From positions 5,815,501-5,879,500 of the forward strand of contig NC_019682.1 in assembly GCF_000316575.1 (NCBI RefSeq): a DNA stretch of 64,000 bases. Reading direction: 5' to 3'. Positions 24,000 through 33,011 of this stretch are shown piece after piece. Numbering within the stretch: position 1 is the stretch's first letter; every line of letters starts with the position of its first letter. Source of the stretch: Calothrix sp. PCC 7507 (GTDB lineage: Bacteria; Cyanobacteriota; Cyanobacteriia; Cyanobacteriales; Nostocaceae). The notes beneath the pieces were generated by a model, which did not search any database, was not told the DNA's origin, and saw only the letters and a list, made by a program, of their open reading frames with translations. The translations under genes were made by a program, and so were the position numbers.

Positions 24000-24785
24000 T
24001 CAATACCAAGCAGAGAAGTCTTTGGCAAACTGAGAAAGTGATAATAACTGAATTTGTGGGTCTTTTTTGGCAGTTTCCCTTTCTGATTGGGTATTATAGC
24101 CCCAATCTGCTAAAAACAGTTTCACATCGTTCAGATCTGGCTGCTTTTGGACTAACTGCAATGTTTTCAGTCTATCTTCAACAAACCATAGACTAACTGG
24201 CTGGAAGTCAGCTTTTTGCTTTAACTCGCGCAGAATTTCATATTTGGGACGCTTTTCTTCTTTCCCAAAAATGGCTGTTGGGGGTAAATCAACTCCTTCT
24301 TGTTGCAACAACTGCTGCACAAAACGCCCTTCTTTAGTAGTGACAATGTACAGCTTGACTGCACTAGCAAGAGTCACTTTGATTTTTTCCACTACGCCCG
24401 GATAAAATCTATGCAGACTTAGCCAACCTGCTAAATCTGTCGCAATCCATTCATCTCTAATATTGTCTAGTTTTGCACCAATTTCTCTAGCTTGTAGCTT
24501 ATGGTCTAACAAAATTTGTGGGGTAATAGTCGCCCATTGTTGCAAAATCTTTTCATCAGCAATTCCATCTACTAACGCTTTAATTAAAACGGGCATTTCC
24601 CAGCCAGTTTCAATTACAGGTCTGAGGCGATAGAATCTTAAAGCTAAATCATCGGCTGGTGTGTCTTTAGCCGACGACCAAATTTGACAGTAGGTACGCC
24701 ACGCTACCTCAAAATATTCAATTAGTCCATCGCAAATCACGCCATCAAAGTCTAGGGCTAAAATTGTGGGATTACTTGCGGTCAT
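24000..24785 (-). CDS. HAD-superfamily hydrolase
   Basis: 261 residues. Motif I is LALDFDGVICDG (nucleophile Asp near residue 14). Motif II is LYIVTTKEG (Thr near residue 148). The motif III lysine lies in FGKEEKRPKYEIL, and motif IV is VEDRLKTLQ. A helical cap is inserted after motif I. This is the haloacid dehalogenase phosphatase fold of subfamily I type. The substrate is unknown; small phosphorylated metabolites are usual. It is monocistronic, cytoplasmic and complete. Confidence 0.85.
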   Translation of the reverse strand: MTASNPTILALDFDGVICDGLIEYFEVAWRTYCQIWSSAKDTPADDLALRFYRLRPVIETGWEMPVLIKALVDGIADEKILQQWATITPQILLDHKLQAREIGAKLDNIRDEWIATDLAGWLSLHRFYPGVVEKIKVTLASAVKLYIVTTKEGRFVQQLLQQEGVDLPPTAIFGKEEKRPKYEILRELKQKADFQPVSLWFVEDRLKTLQLVQKQPDLNDVKLFLADWGYNTQSERETAKKDPQIQLLSLSQFAKDFSAWY

Positions 24786-25223
24786 TGGTTTGGGGATGAA
24801 AACTGCTTTTGTTAGCTTACCTGATCAGGAGTGATTTTTTTGTATCAAAGGTGGCTTCCTAATCTAGGCTAGCTTGAGTTTTTAGCTTTACCTGAACAGT
24901 AACAATAAATAAATATAGGATTAGTATTTGATTTTTGAAATACAACTAGATACGGCTATGCCTTACAAAATCAGGAATATAGTTGCATTCCCAGCAATAA
25001 ATACTAGTCTAATTAATGCTTTGCAGCACGCACTAATGCAAGTCAAAGTAGATAAGTATCTCTGACGCTAGAAGTCATTAATCAACCCGTCAATTAATCT
25101 GTATCCAGAGACATATAACTATTAGTTTAATCCTCAAATTATCTCTAGAGAAAGAACACACTATGTCTTTTATTTTATAGATTGGTGTTAGTAAATATAT
25201 AGTCTTGAGATTGTCAAATAATT
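24786..25223. other. Intergenic gap, nothing recognised
   Basis: 438 AT-rich bases between divergent genes. No frame, hairpin or repeat family is convincing. Promoters for both flanking genes are expected here. Confidence 0.4.
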
Positions 25224-25553
25224 ATGAAAGATGAACAGGAAAATGAAATTCGTCAACCAGTAAGTGAAGACTGGCACTCCCAAGACGAACCAAATGTGAA
25301 AGAAAGACACCTAACAGCAAATCCTGGTGATAGAATTGCCGATCATCCTCAATCAATTGAGGAGAAGGCGAAACAAGTCGCTGTAGATGTCCCCGATATT
25401 ACTGGAGACTGGATTAAAGTTCCGACATATTTCATCGTCGAATATCCAAATGGAGAGAAAAAAGCCCTCCACCATGTTAAAGATGCTGAAGAAATTTCCG
25501 ACGTAATTAGACAAGCAAGAATGGACGAGAACGGAAATCGGATTTGGTGGTAG
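25224..25553 (+). CDS. Hypothetical acidic protein
   Basis: 109 residues. The N-terminal half is polar and probably disordered (residues 1-55, rich in Glu, Asp, Asn and Pro). The C-terminal half is a small folded-looking domain, DWIKVPTYFIVEYPNGEKKALHHVKDAEEISDVIRQARMD. No family is recognised. There is no signal peptide or membrane segment. A palindrome, GGCAAACTATTGTTTGCC, follows the stop (25560-25587) and may terminate transcription. Confidence 0.65.
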   Translation: MKDEQENEIRQPVSEDWHSQDEPNVKERHLTANPGDRIADHPQSIEEKAKQVAVDVPDITGDWIKVPTYFIVEYPNGEKKALHHVKDAEEISDVIRQARMDENGNRIWW

Positions 25554-25559
25554 CGAATT

Positions 25560-25587
25560 GTAGGGCAAACTATTGTTTGCCTCTACA
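25560..25587. terminator. Possible bidirectional terminator hairpin
   Basis: GTAGGGCAAAC / GTTTGCCTCTAC stem just after the gene at 25224-25553 and before the stop of the convergent ubiD gene. Confidence 0.5.
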
Positions 25588-25651
25588 GACAATCTTGTGG
25601 AAATTTCCTTGATTGAACCATGTTGCGTTGATCGGCGGTTCATTTTATCTA

Positions 25652-27160
25652 CTACTTGACATCATACCCAAACAAATTTGGATTAACTTCTCCAAGCTGC
25701 AAATCTGCTAAACCGTATTCTACCCATCGCCTATCAACCATCGCTGCCACATCGGGATCTGACTCTAAAGGTAAACCCCATTCGTGATCTGTTTCTGGGG
25801 GAATTTTCGTAGTTGCATCAATTCCCATCCGTCCACCTAAACCTATTTTTTCACTAGCAAAATCTAAAGTATCAAAGGGCGTATTTGGTAATATAAATAC
25901 ATCTCGTGTGGGGTCAACTTTGGAACTAATCGCCCACACCACTTGACGCGGATCACGAATATTTATATCTTTATCTACAACAATCACAAACTTAGTGTAG
26001 GTGAATTGTGGTAAGGCACTCCAAAAAGCTAAAGCAGCCCGTCGCGCCTGTCCGGGATATGCTTTATCAATGGAAATAATAGCTGCTTTGTAACTCAAAG
26101 CTTCCATTGGTAGGAAGAAATCGACAATTTCTGATACTTGTTGCCGGAGAATAGGGGTATAGATCCGATTGAGTGCGATCGCCATCATCGCTTCTTCTTT
26201 GGGTGGACGACCGCTAAATGTTGTTAAATAAATCGGATCTTTGCGGTGTGTCATACACTCAAAGCGAATCAAGGGGGAATCTTCCACGCCGCCGTAATAA
26301 CCCATGTGGTCCCCAAAAGGCCCATCTGGTAGCACTTCTCCTGGTGTAATTGTCCCTTCTAAAACAAATTCTGAATCGGCGGGAACTTCCAAATCTACGG
26401 TTTTGCACTTTGCTAAACTCACACCTGAACCGCCGTAAAGCCCAGCAAACAGCCATTCTGATAAATCTACAGGTATGGGCGTTGCAGCTGCCATAATAAT
26501 TAGTGGGTCTACACCAAGTGCGATCGCTACTTCTAATTTTTGACCACGTTCGGCTGCTTTCCGTAAATGTCTCGCCCCACCCCGCACTGACAACCAGTGG
26601 ACTGTCATGGTATTTTGAGATTGCAGCTGCAAGCGATACACACCTACATTCGGCGTACCAGTCTCACAATCCTTAGTAATTACCAATCCTAAGGTAATAA
26701 TCTTGCCAGCATCACCGATATAAGGACGTATCAAGGGTAACTTATGCAAGTCTAATTCATCCCCTTGAATCACCACTTGTTGACAAGCAGGGAAAAAGTC
26801 ACGTCCTGGTTTCGCTTTCAGAACATCAAACAGGACTTTACCAAAATCTATCGCCTGGGAAATCTTCTTTGGTGGTTTAGGTTGTTGCAGCATACTCAGC
26901 TTTTTACCCAGCGTCTCCAACTCTTCTGGATGCTGCATATTCATTGCCCAGCATATCCTTTCCACGGTTCCCATCAAATTCACCGCTACGGGGAAGGATG
27001 CACCCTTGACATTTTCAAATAACAAACCCGGCCCACCTTTTTGCAGCATCCGGTTGGAAATTTCCGCAATTTCTAACTCAGGGTCAACTAAAGCTGAAAT
27101 CCGCTGTAATTGTCCTCTTTCTTCCAGAAGCTTGATGAATCCCCGTAAGTCTCTTGCCAT
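25652..27160 (-). CDS. ubiD: UbiD-family decarboxylase
   Basis: 502 residues. Family landmarks include the N-terminal MARDLRGFIKLLEERGQLQRI, the FENVKG segment, the prenyl-FMN and metal-binding GPFGDHMGYYGG block, the EEAMMAIALNRIY helix and the VVDKDINIRDPRQVVWAISSKVDP block. UbiD removes the carboxyl group from an aromatic acid using prenylated FMN made by UbiX. In cyanobacteria it is assigned to plastoquinone ring decarboxylation (4-hydroxy-3-polyprenylbenzoate). It is soluble or peripheral, complete and apparently monocistronic. UbiX is not in the window. Confidence 0.93.
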   Translation of the reverse strand: MARDLRGFIKLLEERGQLQRISALVDPELEIAEISNRMLQKGGPGLLFENVKGASFPVAVNLMGTVERICWAMNMQHPEELETLGKKLSMLQQPKPPKKISQAIDFGKVLFDVLKAKPGRDFFPACQQVVIQGDELDLHKLPLIRPYIGDAGKIITLGLVITKDCETGTPNVGVYRLQLQSQNTMTVHWLSVRGGARHLRKAAERGQKLEVAIALGVDPLIIMAAATPIPVDLSEWLFAGLYGGSGVSLAKCKTVDLEVPADSEFVLEGTITPGEVLPDGPFGDHMGYYGGVEDSPLIRFECMTHRKDPIYLTTFSGRPPKEEAMMAIALNRIYTPILRQQVSEIVDFFLPMEALSYKAAIISIDKAYPGQARRAALAFWSALPQFTYTKFVIVVDKDINIRDPRQVVWAISSKVDPTRDVFILPNTPFDTLDFASEKIGLGGRMGIDATTKIPPETDHEWGLPLESDPDVAAMVDRRWVEYGLADLQLGEVNPNLFGYDVK

Positions 27161-27703
27161 TTTTTTAATAAAGCCGAATAGTTAAGAACTGTGAAGTGCT
27201 TTCTTATATTATTAGCTATTTGTCGTTGGTCCTTGAAGAAGGCAATAGGCAACTTGTACTGAGCGGAGCCGAAGTATAGGCAATAGGAAAGAATTATTCT
27301 CCCACTTCGCTACTGCGGTTATACAGCGGATTTCAAGTTGCTGAAGTACACAGCCATGATCTCAAAGACTTTTTTACTCCTAAATTCCGCCTGCTGACTC
27401 CTGAATTCCGCCGTATTTAACAGCAAATTAATCTCATGCTTGGCTTTTCTTAACCATTTTGCACCAGTGATTTGGTTATCTTAACTAGGGATAAAGCATT
27501 ATTTTTTACAAATAAGCGCTAATCTGATCAAACATGGCCAGAATATACGACATTGACCTGGCAGGCGGTTTTATTATGTAGCCCCTGCTGGGTTTATCTA
27601 TTTATGCTTGAGAACGGCGCTAGTTCTGGTGTCAAGACAGGTGAGCAGCGATCGCCCAACCCATAAGCATAAGTCAGTCGCATCTATACTAAACTAATCT
27701 GTG

Positions 27704-28052
27704 ATACCGTTTCTTTGTGAAGCTGCATATAATTCACCCCCCGGCTATCGCCGTCCCCCCTTACCAAGGCTACGGTGTACACACAAGTCGTGAAATTACC
27801 CCTAGTATTTGGTTTCCTCATCTAGCTTTTGGTCGCGCGATCGCTCTAGAAGCCTGTCATTGCGAGGAGGAACGACGAAGCAATCGCAAAAACCACGGGA
27901 CTATGCGATTACTTCGCTCCGCTCGTAATGACAATTTAAGGGGTCTATAATGCCTGAAACCCTTTCAGATAGTACTTGTGTGTACACCGTAGCTTACCAA
28001 GGGGGGACTACAGGGGGGTATTATTATGTGCATCTTCATACAAAATAGGTAT
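27704..28052. mobile_element. MITE family A, copy 2, split by a second element
   Basis: Reverse-oriented copy of the element at 2966-3081. The left half (27704-27769) and right half (27993-28052) are separated by a 223-base insert flanked by a duplicated CTTACCAAGG. 349 bases minus 223 minus 10 gives 116, exactly the intact length. It lies in the 1.4-kb gap 27161-28553, whose other contents are a GTACTGAGCGGAGCCGAAG repeat near 27257 and AT-rich sequence. Confidence 0.9.
27770..27992. mobile_element. 223-bp MITE with 19-bp perfect inverted ends, nested
   Basis: The terminal inverted repeats are CTACGGTGTACACACAAGT at the left and its exact reverse complement at the right. A 10-base target duplication CTTACCAAGG lies at 27760-27769 and 27993-28002. 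Inside sits a further palindrome, GTCATTGCGAGGAGG ... CGTAATGAC (about 27857-27932), so three levels of repeats are stacked. It encodes no transposase. Confidence 0.92.
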
Positions 28053-28534
28053 GAGGCATATATTTTTAGTATGTCAGAGCTTAATTACATATCATTCATG
28101 AACAACAAAATTCCCAATTTTTTAGAGAATTTGTCAATCTAAATCTGGCAATTCTTACACTAAAACTTATACTTTTAAATAATTAAAATTTTTCTCCTAA
28201 TTAATTTAGGCATTTTTACACTCGTTGAAATAGGAGTTTTGCTAAGAGCATGATATCAAATATCATTCAAATCAAGGGTAATACTTTCGATAGCGCCGAC
28301 AGCATGGCTTGTAGTCGGGATTAATAACTCAAATTTAGCTCCTGGTAAATAGGATATTGTTTCAATTAATAGCAGTTGCATAAACAACGGTGAGTATGAG
28401 ACTATTGGAAAGGTTTTGGTCAAAAAGGCTTGTGTATTGACCGAATATTTGAAAGAATGGCTTACAGAGTCATCAGTGGTGCTGAATTGTGAATTTTGAG
28501 TCCTGAATCCTGAGTCTTGAGTTCTCACTGGAGT

Positions 28535-28557
28535 AAGGAGGTTATATGGCCGGTTGA
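28535..28557 (+). promoter_or_regulatory. Strong ribosome site with a three-codon leader frame
   Basis: AAGGAGG (28535-28541) is four bases before an ATG (28546) that encodes only Met-Ala-Gly and then TGA (28555-28557). That stop overlaps the TTG (28554-28556) that opens the long cyclase-like frame. Termination-reinitiation is a possible mechanism. Confidence 0.5.
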
Positions 28558-30956
28558 AAGTTTGTCTTTCTCCCGCCTCAAGTGCCCTATTCCTGATGAA
28601 TTCAGCTTTACAAGACGATTCCAGTGCCTATTCCCACACCACAATGAAATACCAGGTATTAGATCGGATTTTTAATAAATCTTCATTTCCACGCAAATTT
28701 GAACGCCTGGAACTAGATGAGCATCTTCGCATTGTAGAGCTATCTGAGCAAGTGCAAAGGTTTGCCGATCGCCCTGAAGAAGTGGTGCTACTTAAAGATA
28801 TTCGCCTCAGTTTTCCTGAATTTATCGGTTTGGAAGATATTTTAAAAGATATTCTGCAAGGAGAACAGGAACTTTTTGAGTTAGAAGGGATTGGACGATG
28901 TTCCGAGAATCAAGCCGATGTCTATATGAATATATATATCATTGGCGAACAACGAGAAATCAAATCAGAAAGCAGATTAATTATCCTCATTGAGGATATA
29001 ACCGAAACGATGGCTTTAAAACAAAAGTTAGCACAGAGAGCTAATGAAGCCAATCTGTTATCAAATGCCTTAATGGCATACAAAAATTACATGGATCAAG
29101 TGATCACTACAATGGCAGATGCCTTGTTGGTGACAAGTAATGCCGGAAAGATAAAAAAAGCTAATTTTGCAGCCCAGAAATTATTTGGTTTTAGTGAAAC
29201 AGAATTAATTGGTCAGTCAATATCATTAATAATTGACGATCATCAATTAGTCCAAAATGCTGTTCGACAAAATATATTATTTCAGCATTACTTCCAGAAT
29301 ATAGAGGTTGTTTGCCGCAACAAAAGGCAGGACAAGCTATTAATTGCTTTTTCTTGTTCAGTTATTCACAGAAAGATAGAAGGCTTAGAGGATATTGTCT
29401 ATATTGGACGAGATATTACTACTCGCCAACGCCGAGAACAGAGGATTTGTGCCCAGTATGCGATTACCCAAATTTTATCAGAGTCACAAAGTATTAAGCA
29501 GGCAATGCCGAAAATTTTGCAGGCAATTTGTCAAACTCTGGGATGGGATTTAGGTGAATTATGGACACCAACTGAATATATCACCAGACGAGTGCAGCAA
29601 GATAGTAGCAACGCAGTCCTGAGGTGTGTAGAAATTTGGTCAAGTCGAGTAGTTTCTGTGCGGGAGTTTAAAGCAATCACTTGGCAGACTACTTATAACT
29701 CTGGCGTCGGCTTACCTGGGAAGATTTGGGTAAGACGATCGCCCTGTTGGATTAAGGATATAGCGGATGATCATGACTTGCAGCGATCGCAACCAGCCGC
29801 AACCGCTGGATTACACGCTGCCTTTGGCTTTCCTATTCTCGACGAAAGTAAAATTTTGGGTGTCATGACTTTCTTCAGTCGAGAAGCACAACCTAAAGAT
29901 GTAGAACTACTGCAAATGATGGTGTCTGTGGGTAGTCAAATCTCCCATTTCATCAAACGTAAACAGGCAGAAGCAGCTTTAATAGAAAGTGAGGAACAAT
30001 ATCGAGATTTATTGGAGAATGCTAATGACTTGATTCAATCTGTTAATGTTTATGGTCGGTTTTTATATGTTAATGATGCATGGCGAAATACCTTGAAATA
30101 TAGCGAAGCTGAAATTGCTAATATGAACGTTTTTGAAATCATCCACTCTGATTTTAAAACACAGAGTCGGCAACAATTTTATCGCGCTATGTTAGGGGAA
30201 AAGCTAGAACAACTGCAAACTGCATTCATTACTAAAGATGGTCAAACAATCTACCTAGAAGGGAATATTAACTGCAAATTTGTCGAAGGTAAGCCAGTGG
30301 CAACTCGCGGTATTTTCCGCAACATTACCCGGCGATTGGCAGCGGAAACAGCACTACGCCAACAACAGGAACAGACGGAACACTTAACACAGAATATCTT
30401 ACCAAGCGACCTGCAACAACAACCAGAAAGTATTACAGGAGATTTGAGAGAGGTGACAGTTTTAGTTGCAGATATTGTTGGCTTGACTGAAATGGCTGCT
30501 GATGTGAGTGCCATGCAACTGGTAAATGTACTCAACTCAATTTTTGCCGCTTTTGATCGCCTGATGGCAAAATATAGCTTAGAGAAAATCAAGACAGTTG
30601 GCGATGCTTATATAGTAATGGGTAGTCATGCCCCAGCGATCGCCCAAATGGCCATAGATATGCAAACAGCGATCGCTATATTGAATGTCGAAAATCGCCA
30701 ATCACTCAACATCCGCATCGGTATTCATAGTAGCCTTGTAGTTGCAATTAGTCTAGAAAAATTCACCCACGACACCTGGGGAGATACAATCAATATTGCG
30801 AGCATTATGCAATCCCAAGGTTTTACTGGCAAAATTCAAGTTACAGCAGAGACATATCAACGGCTACGTCACAAATTTGTGTTAGAAAAATGCGGTGAAA
30901 TTGCCGTCAAAGGTGAAGGAAAGATGACGACTTATCTGTTGATTGGAAGAAAGTAA
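28554..30956 (+). CDS. PAS/GAF sensor with class III nucleotide cyclase-like domain
   Basis: 800 residues from the TTG at 28554; ATG codons at 28596 and 28644 are alternatives without a ribosome site. Domain order: N-terminal sensing region, PAS (about 185-300), GAF (about 300-475), PAS (about 480-600), short coiled coil, class III cyclase domain (about 625-800). Both metal-binding Asp residues are present (VADIVGLT and KTVGDAYIV). The Lys in EKIKTVGD could serve adenine recognition. The transition-state Asn is kept (GDTINIAS), but the Arg that normally follows is Ile (ASIM, residue 751). The cyclase may thus be inactive or slow. No membrane segments are seen, so a cytoplasmic sensor is likely. 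A 142-residue membrane protein follows 60 bases downstream. Confidence 0.88.
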   Translation: MKVCLSPASSALFLMNSALQDDSSAYSHTTMKYQVLDRIFNKSSFPRKFERLELDEHLRIVELSEQVQRFADRPEEVVLLKDIRLSFPEFIGLEDILKDILQGEQELFELEGIGRCSENQADVYMNIYIIGEQREIKSESRLIILIEDITETMALKQKLAQRANEANLLSNALMAYKNYMDQVITTMADALLVTSNAGKIKKANFAAQKLFGFSETELIGQSISLIIDDHQLVQNAVRQNILFQHYFQNIEVVCRNKRQDKLLIAFSCSVIHRKIEGLEDIVYIGRDITTRQRREQRICAQYAITQILSESQSIKQAMPKILQAICQTLGWDLGELWTPTEYITRRVQQDSSNAVLRCVEIWSSRVVSVREFKAITWQTTYNSGVGLPGKIWVRRSPCWIKDIADDHDLQRSQPAATAGLHAAFGFPILDESKILGVMTFFSREAQPKDVELLQMMVSVGSQISHFIKRKQAEAALIESEEQYRDLLENANDLIQSVNVYGRFLYVNDAWRNTLKYSEAEIANMNVFEIIHSDFKTQSRQQFYRAMLGEKLEQLQTAFITKDGQTIYLEGNINCKFVEGKPVATRGIFRNITRRLAAETALRQQQEQTEHLTQNILPSDLQQQPESITGDLREVTVLVADIVGLTEMAADVSAMQLVNVLNSIFAAFDRLMAKYSLEKIKTVGDAYIVMGSHAPAIAQMAIDMQTAIAILNVENRQSLNIRIGIHSSLVVAISLEKFTHDTWGDTINIASIMQSQGFTGKIQVTAETYQRLRHKFVLEKCGEIAVKGEGKMTTYLLIGRK

Positions 30957-31016
30957 TAAACTCTGATTGTGAAGCACTAAATTTTGCCAGTGCTAACTTA
31001 AAAATGAGAGTAAACT

Positions 31017-31445
31017 ATGGATGCTCAATTAAGCAGCACTGAAATTAATCTCGCACGGGAAGTTTTGCAAGATTATGCCCCTGCACAGCACGCCCTAAAC
31101 GTTCTCGAAAAACACAATGGCAATTGTGACACTTCTGTTGATGAACTTTGGGTAGATCAGCATGGCGTGGTAGTCGAGCCAGAAGGTAAATCTCTTTGGC
31201 AAACAACTTTAAAAGTATTGCGTCAGGAAGTCTGTGGTGATGATGGCTTTCGCGGACAAATTCAAGAATACACTAAAAACCCAGGCAGTACACCTTTATT
31301 GACAGGATTGATAGTTTCCCTTGTAGGTGTAGCAACCGCCCACGGCTTGCCTCTTGATCCAGCGATCGCTACCGTTGTTGTATTATATATCCTCAAAATC
31401 GGACTCAATATTTTTTGCGAATACACCGAACCAGCTAGCAATTAA
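31017..31445 (+). CDS. Small membrane protein downstream of the cyclase-like gene
   Basis: 142 residues. The N-terminal two thirds are soluble and helical (LAREVLQDYAPAQHALNVLEKHNG; SLWQTTLKVLRQEVCG). They are followed by one or two hydrophobic segments (LLTGLIVSLVGVATAHGLPL and AIATVVVLYILKIGLNIF) and a short acidic tail. No family is recognised. It lies 60 bases after the cyclase-like sensor on the same strand, so co-transcription is plausible. The layout (small soluble domain plus membrane hairpin) would suit an effector or partner, but this is only inference. Confidence 0.7.
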   Translation: MDAQLSSTEINLAREVLQDYAPAQHALNVLEKHNGNCDTSVDELWVDQHGVVVEPEGKSLWQTTLKVLRQEVCGDDGFRGQIQEYTKNPGSTPLLTGLIVSLVGVATAHGLPLDPAIATVVVLYILKIGLNIFCEYTEPASN

Positions 31446-31476
31446 AACGCCAAGCCCGTAGGGGCGGGTTTTCCCC

Positions 31477-31657
31477 CATTGGTGTCAACTTAACGCGAAA
31501 CTCATAGCCCGCCTCAGAATGAATTCTGAGTCTCATAGCAAAAGTCATCTCAAGATGACTAAAAATTATCACTTATCCCCAGTTTACTTTAGTAAACTTT
31601 GCCTATTAGTAGGTAAGCCTTGCAATAAGCCGTCTGTGGCTTAAGTTGACACCAATG
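31477..31657. mobile_element. 181-bp MITE with 17-bp perfect inverted ends, nested
   Basis: The ends are CATTGGTGTCAACTTAA and its exact reverse complement. The nine-base duplication GTTTTCCCC lies at 31468-31476 and 31658-31666. Removing the insert restores the palindromic repeat GGGGCGGGTTTTCCCCGCCC. It is non-coding. Duplications of 9-10 bases are typical of IS4-family transposition, which matches the IS4-like relic at 8660, though the parent element is not in the window. Confidence 0.9.
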
Positions 31658-31677
31658 GTTTTCCCCGCCCTCGCTTG

Positions 31678-31704
31678 TGTTGCATCCGACTGAGAACCGC
31701 TATA
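31678..31704. repeat. Solo end of a TATAGCGGTTCTCAG-type MITE
   Basis: Reverse complement reads TATAGCGGTTCTCAGTCGG..., matching the left end of the element at 57200-57306. The rest of the element is not recognisable, or it was disrupted by the insertion at 31477. Confidence 0.65.
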
Positions 31705-31749
31705 TAACTACCAAAATTAATGCGATAGACTACTTACTGCCCGTAAAAA

Positions 31750-31812
31750 TAGGGGCACGGCACTAGTAAAATCGTCTGCTTGTCTAAAATAATTTAGGAT
31801 GCCGTGCCCCTA
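31750..31812. repeat. Inverted repeat TAGGGGCACGGCA / TGCCGTGCCCCTA
   Basis: 13-base perfect arms separated by 37 bases, ending just before the stop of the deoxyhypusine-synthase-like gene. It may act as that gene's terminator. Confidence 0.75.
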
Positions 31813-31817
31813 CTTCG

Positions 31818-32969
31818 CTATTTCCTCATGGGCGTACCACAAGGATAAGTAGCTACTCCTTGAGAAGCAGTTTCAGCTACAGATGACTGTGCTTTAGCTG
31901 CTAAATAGTCTTTCTGTAATGTCGCCAAAATTGCTTCTCGCTTGTCATATATTCGCTTCAACGTGCGAGGCTGACACTGATTGAGAACATATGCCGTGAC
32001 TAAAGGTAGCGCTATTGTGCTATCGGTGTAACAAACAATGGTGCTGGGTAATTCTTCTGGGTCAATCTTACCCCAACTCACAGCTTCTGAGGGTGTTGCC
32101 CCAGATAAACCACCGGTATCAGGACGCGCATCGGTAAACTGGACAAAGTAGTCGTGTCCCCGTTCTTCTAAGCCTAATACTTCGTGGATTTGCGGTTGAG
32201 TCTGTAGCAAAAAGTTTTTCGGACTACCGCCACCGATAATTACTGCCGCACTTTTCCCTTCTCCTTCTCGGGCATTGTAGGCGATCGCTGCAGTCTCATT
32301 CACATCAATTGAAGGATCTAACACTAATTGAGAACCTTCCAACGCTAAAGCTGCTACGTTCATGCCAATAGAACTATCACCAGGTGATGACGTATAAATC
32401 GGTACGCCATACTCATAGGCTGTAGCCAGCAAACAAGAATGCTTGACTCCTAATTGCTTTTCCACTTCCCGGACATACTTACCTAGCAGATGGTGAAATT
32501 CAGCGGTACCCATCCGTTTCTGGAAGGGTTCGGCTTGGAGAATCTTGCGGATAAAAGCATCTGTCTCTAACAGCACATCGTAGCCGAAAATGATGTCATA
32601 AATGCGGATAGTGCCTTCCTCACGCAGCTTGACATCATCCAAAAACGGACTACCAGCAAACAATTCAAAACCTAAGCCATAGTGCATATCGTGGTAAAGA
32701 TTCGCACCAGTGCTAATCATCCAGTCAATAAAACCGTTGCGAATCAAGGGTGCAAGTGCAGAAACCCCAAATCCGGCTGGTGTCATCGCGCCGGAAAGAC
32801 TCACACCCACCGTCACATCACCCTGAAACACATCACGACTCAGCAGTTGGCAGATTTCCCGCAATCGTGCCGAGTTGTAAGCGGTGAAGTAATTATCAAT
32901 CAAATCCACCACACCGATATCAGTTGACAAAGGTACTGGTGCGATTTTTTGACCCCGCTGTTTTGACAT
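31818..32969 (-). CDS. Deoxyhypusine synthase-like homospermidine biosynthesis enzyme
   Basis: 383 residues. The NAD-binding and active-site blocks of the deoxyhypusine synthase fold are present: [51 protein letters not shown] (with the Lys that carries the aminobutyl imine), and the [24 protein letters not shown] block. Bacteria do not make hypusine. Relatives in cyanobacteria are annotated as homospermidine biosynthesis proteins, transferring aminobutyl from spermidine to putrescine. Polyamine formation in the cytoplasm is the likely role. The gene precedes nothing in an obvious operon, and the 42-base gap to the macro-domain gene on the same strand could allow co-transcription. Confidence 0.88.
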   Translation of the reverse strand: MSKQRGQKIAPVPLSTDIGVVDLIDNYFTAYNSARLREICQLLSRDVFQGDVTVGVSLSGAMTPAGFGVSALAPLIRNGFIDWMISTGANLYHDMHYGLGFELFAGSPFLDDVKLREEGTIRIYDIIFGYDVLLETDAFIRKILQAEPFQKRMGTAEFHHLLGKYVREVEKQLGVKHSCLLATAYEYGVPIYTSSPGDSSIGMNVAALALEGSQLVLDPSIDVNETAAIAYNAREGEGKSAAVIIGGGSPKNFLLQTQPQIHEVLGLEERGHDYFVQFTDARPDTGGLSGATPSEAVSWGKIDPEELPSTIVCYTDSTIALPLVTAYVLNQCQPRTLKRIYDKREAILATLQKDYLAAKAQSSVAETASQGVATYPCGTPMRK

Positions 32970-33011
32970 TGTTGCACTCCCGAAAACTAGACACGCCGAA
33001 TCTAATGGTAA

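Noticed and set aside
27717-27950. 77-residue frame
   Set aside because: It lies wholly within the nested MITEs. The text PPAIAVPPYQG and CHCEEERRSNRKN are translations of known repeat palindromes.
28256-28528. 90-residue minus-strand frame starting GTG
   Set aside because: The first 20 residues (RTQDSGFRTQNSQF) come from a GACTCAGGATTCAGGACTC repeat. The rest has no recognised family, so it is not called as a gene, although a degraded gene cannot be excluded.
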